DNA of 64,000 nt from Arenimonas metalli CF5-1 (lineage in GTDB: Bacteria; Pseudomonadota; Gammaproteobacteria; Xanthomonadales; Xanthomonadaceae). Positions 62,041 through 64,000 of the stretch are shown here, in pieces; position 1 is the first letter of the stretch; each line of letters begins with the position of its first letter. A program made the translations under genes and the position numbers. The notes under the pieces were generated by a model. The model did no database searches and was not told where the DNA came from. It was given only the letters and a program-made list of their open reading frames with translations. Location: positions 62,001-126,000 of the forward strand of contig NZ_AVCK01000003.1 of the NCBI RefSeq assembly GCF_000747155.1, given 5' to 3'.

Positions 62041-63267
62041 ATGAAGGCCTACCGGGTCGGCGGCGCCGTGCGTGACCGGCTGCTGGGCCTGCCGGGCGGC
62101 GACCGCGACTGGGTGGTGGTGGGCTCGACGCCCGAGGAGATGGTGCGCGCCGGCTTCCTGCCCGTGGGCAAGGATTTCCCGGTCTTCCTGCACCCGGCCA
62201 CCAAGGAAGAACACGCGCTCGCCCGCACCGAGCGCAAGACCGCGCCGGGCTACCGTGGCTTCACTTTCCACGCCGATGCCTCGGTGACGCTCGAGGACGA
62301 CCTGGCGCGGCGCGACTTCACCATCAACGCCATCGCCGAGGACGACGAGGGCGTGCTCACCGATCCGTTCGGCGGCCGCGCGGACATCGAGGCGCGCGTG
62401 CTGCGGCACGTTTCGCCCGCCTTTGCCGAGGATCCCGTGCGGATCCTGCGCGCCGCCCGCTTCCTGGCGCGCTTCGCGCCGCTGGGCTTCACGGTGGCGC
62501 CGGAAACGCTGGCGCTGATGCGCGGCATGGTGGCCGCGGGCGAAGTGGACCACCTCGTTCCCGAACGTGTCTGGCAGGAGCTGAAGAAGGCGCTGGAGAT
62601 GCCGCGCCCCTCGGCCGCGATCGCGCTGCTGCGCGAATGCGGCGCGCTGGCGAAGCTGCTGCCGGAAGTGGACGCGCTGTACGGCGTGCCGCAGCGCCCC
62701 GAATACCACCCGGAAGTGGACACCGGCGTGCACGTGCAGATGGTGCTGGACATGGCGGCGCGGCTGGCGCCGGGCGACGCGCTGCTCGGTTTCTGCGCGC
62801 TCACGCACGACCTCGGCAAGGCGCTGACGCCGAAGGCCGAGCTGCCGAAACACATCGGCCACGAACACAGCGGCGTGCGGCCGCTGCGCGCGGTGTGCGC
62901 GCGCTACAAGGTGCCGGCCGAGTTCGCCGCCATGGCCGAGATCGTGTGCCGCGAGCACCTCAACGTGCACCGGCTGGCCGAACTGCGGCCCGAGACCGTG
63001 CACGACCTGATCGCGCGCTGCGACGGCTTCCGCAAGCCCGAGCGCATCCCGCTGCTGGCGCTGGCCTGCGAGGCCGACAAGCGCGGGCGGCTGGGGCGCG
63101 AGGAAGAACCGTATCCGCCGGGCGCGCTGCTGCTACGGCTGCACGTGGCGGCACAGGCGATTTCGGCCGGGCACGCGGTGGCGAACGGGCTGCAGGGGCC
63201 GGCAGTGGGGGAGTGGCTGCGCAAGGCGCGCATTGCGGCGATCGAGAGCGAGAAGCATCGGGACTGA
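62041..63267 (+). CDS. cca: Multifunctional CCA-adding enzyme with HD domain
   Basis: The 408-aa protein has the nucleotidyltransferase motif [13 protein letters not shown] and DRDWVVVG (Asp21/Asp23), the [12 protein letters not shown] and [16 protein letters not shown] head/neck motifs, and an HD-type hydrolase domain with THDLGKAL and GHEHSG. It repairs or completes the 3'-CCA of tRNAs. The ATG at 62041 is one base after the upstream stop. The last four residues (KHRD) and the stop codon are encoded by a REP arm. Confidence 0.96.
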   Translation: MKAYRVGGAVRDRLLGLPGGDRDWVVVGSTPEEMVRAGFLPVGKDFPVFLHPATKEEHALARTERKTAPGYRGFTFHADASVTLEDDLARRDFTINAIAEDDEGVLTDPFGGRADIEARVLRHVSPAFAEDPVRILRAARFLARFAPLGFTVAPETLALMRGMVAAGEVDHLVPERVWQELKKALEMPRPSAAIALLRECGALAKLLPEVDALYGVPQRPEYHPEVDTGVHVQMVLDMAARLAPGDALLGFCALTHDLGKALTPKAELPKHIGHEHSGVRPLRAVCARYKVPAEFAAMAEIVCREHLNVHRLAELRPETVHDLIARCDGFRKPERIPLLALACEADKRGRLGREEEPYPPGALLLRLHVAAQAISAGHAVANGLQGPAVGEWLRKARIAAIESEKHRD

Positions 63268-63316
63268 AGTCCCTCCCACACGCGGCTTCCTGTGGGAGGG
63301 ACTTCAGTCCCGATGC
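63255..63316. repeat. REP pair that encodes the ends of two converging genes
   Basis: Perfect 26-bp arms (63255-63280 and 63291-63316) starting GCATCGGGACTGAAGTCCCT flank a 10-bp centre. CAT-CGG-GAC-TGA of the left arm ends cca, and the same codons on the opposite strand end the VanZ gene, so both proteins terminate in His-Arg-Asp. Confidence 0.93.
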
Positions 63317-63708
63317 CCTTCGCCCCGCAGCCTGACGTCCACCCAAGCCAAAAGATGCCGCCCCGGCGTCAACGCAAGCCCCAACCCCGCCAGCACCCCA
63401 AGCGCATTGGCCAGCATGTCGCGTCCATCCCCCTGCCGCGTCGTCGTCAGCGTCGCCTGCGCGAATTCCAATCCCAAGCCCAGAAAAACCAGACCGCCGG
63501 CCGCGAGCAGGCACGCTCGCCAGCGCGGGAACAGCATCACCGCCCAGGCCATCAGCGTGAAGTAGGCGAGGAAATGGCCGAGCTTGTCCGAATCCGGCGG
63601 GCCGCCCAGTTCGATCGGCGGCAGCAGCGACAGCGCGATGCACAGCGTCCACCCGCCAAGCCAAACGCCCAGCCACAGGCGCGGCCGGTGCAGGTCGCGG
63701 CGGATCAC
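63304..63708 (-). CDS. VanZ-like membrane protein
   Basis: The 134-aa protein has four membrane helices and the VanZ hallmark PPDSDKLGHFLAYFTLMAWA, with later GLGLEFAQATLTTTRQGDGRDMLANALG (two pieces of the family's second motif). VanZ proteins are found near peptidoglycan and lipid genes; their function is uncertain. The GTG start at 63708 overlaps the stop of the upstream methyltransferase gene (GTGA), so the two are coupled. Its last residues HRD and stop come from the REP arm. Confidence 0.88.
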   Translation of the reverse strand: MIRRDLHRPRLWLGVWLGGWTLCIALSLLPPIELGGPPDSDKLGHFLAYFTLMAWAVMLFPRWRACLLAAGGLVFLGLGLEFAQATLTTTRQGDGRDMLANALGVLAGLGLALTPGRHLLAWVDVRLRGEGHRD

Positions 63709-64000
63709 AGCCGCCGGCTCAGGTCACCGCGGGCGAACAGCGGGCGGATCTCGGCGCCGCGCTGGAAGCCCATCACCTGGAAGCGCTCGCCCATTTCGCC
63801 CGGCAGCGTCAGTCGCTTCACTTCGTTGTGGCGGTGGTGGCGCTCGACCGCATCGCCGATGGCTTCTATGTCCGAGAGCCGCTCGGCCAGGCCGCAGTTG
63901 ATCAGGAAGCTGGCCTGCGCGCAGTAGCCGGCGAAATCAAACCCGGCACCCACGCCCGCCTCGGCCAGCGCGGTGAAATCGACGAAGGCGGTGATGTCCT
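63705..64000 (-). CDS. MidA/NDUFAF7-like SAM-dependent methyltransferase, partial (3' end only)
   Basis: The reading frame is open from the right edge of the window; the start lies beyond it. The visible 98 residues include DITAFVDFTALAEAGV, AGYCAQASFLINCGLAERL and VKRLTLPGEMGERFQVMGF, which match the C-terminal part of the COG1565 family. In eukaryotes the homologue NDUFAF7 methylates a complex I subunit during assembly. It lies 1.7 kb from the NDUFA9-like gene, an intriguing match. It is translationally coupled to the VanZ gene. Confidence 0.8.
   Translation of the reverse strand, partial: DITAFVDFTALAEAGVGAGFDFAGYCAQASFLINCGLAERLSDIEAIGDAVERHHRHNEVKRLTLPGEMGERFQVMGFQRGAEIRPLFARGDLSRRL

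Noticed and set aside
1-64000. rRNA, tRNA, prophage and insertion-sequence genes
   Set aside because: No such genes were recognised on either strand; the dispersed repeats have no linked transposase in the window.

Overview
This window is about 64 kb of GC-rich chromosomal DNA from a gammaproteobacterium, most likely a member of the Xanthomonadales/Lysobacterales (the Lysobacter-Luteimonas-Pseudoxanthomonas neighbourhood). The indications are the homodimeric AceE, a plant-type (class 3) glutamate-cysteine ligase, a PEP carboxylase, the gene order engB - cytochrome c4 - DsbA-like - EEP nuclease, a large TonB-dependent receptor, and many short palindromic repeats between genes. This is inference from gene content, because no rRNA or tRNA gene is present. 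No prophage, insertion sequence, transposase or CRISPR array was seen. Coding is dense and codon use is uniformly GC3-rich.

Layout. 0-5.6 kb: a sigma-54 module with an NtrC-type activator, a small partner carrying a histidine-kinase-like H-box but no ATPase domain, a divergent four-helix-bundle gene with a near-consensus -24/-12 promoter, an outer-membrane barrel and exported unknowns. 5.6-11 kb: a leftward operon of MddA-like methyltransferase, serine hydrolase and ATP-grasp enzyme, preceded by a VOC protein and a hydrolase-LuxR fusion regulator. 11-15 kb: lipoprotein hydrolase, CsbD, DUF418 and a TetR regulator with a clear operator. 15-22.5 kb: aceE, a SpoIIE-type phosphatase/kinase with its STAS partner, and a glycosyltransferase. 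22.5-33 kb: maeB, a GT-C-like membrane protein, the QEGLA protein with rsgA, alaA, an SGNH hydrolase and a glutaredoxin-HesB-rhodanese fusion. 33-43 kb: AMP nucleosidase, three amidohydrolases (one lacking its metal-binding site, one fused to a beta-propeller) and a diguanylate cyclase. 43-55 kb: ppc, a UPF0149/SEC-C protein, gshA, part of a peptide ABC importer, engB, cytochrome c4, DsbA-like lipoprotein and EEP nuclease. 55-64 kb: TonB-dependent receptor, TauE/SafE exporter, slt, an NDUFA9-like dehydrogenase, cca, VanZ and the 3' part of a MidA-like methyltransferase.

The least ordinary content lies in small repeats. There are five REP loci built on one core, mostly as perfect inverted pairs; one is embedded in frame inside ppc, and two supply the stop codons of both converging neighbours. 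There are five copies of a 21-bp palindrome, mostly in pairs. There are three long inverted-repeat elements whose arms are tandem 10-bp units of the form RACRCGGATN; in one element the two arms differ by exactly one unit. The sigma-54 module at the left end is the best candidate for a little-described regulatory system.
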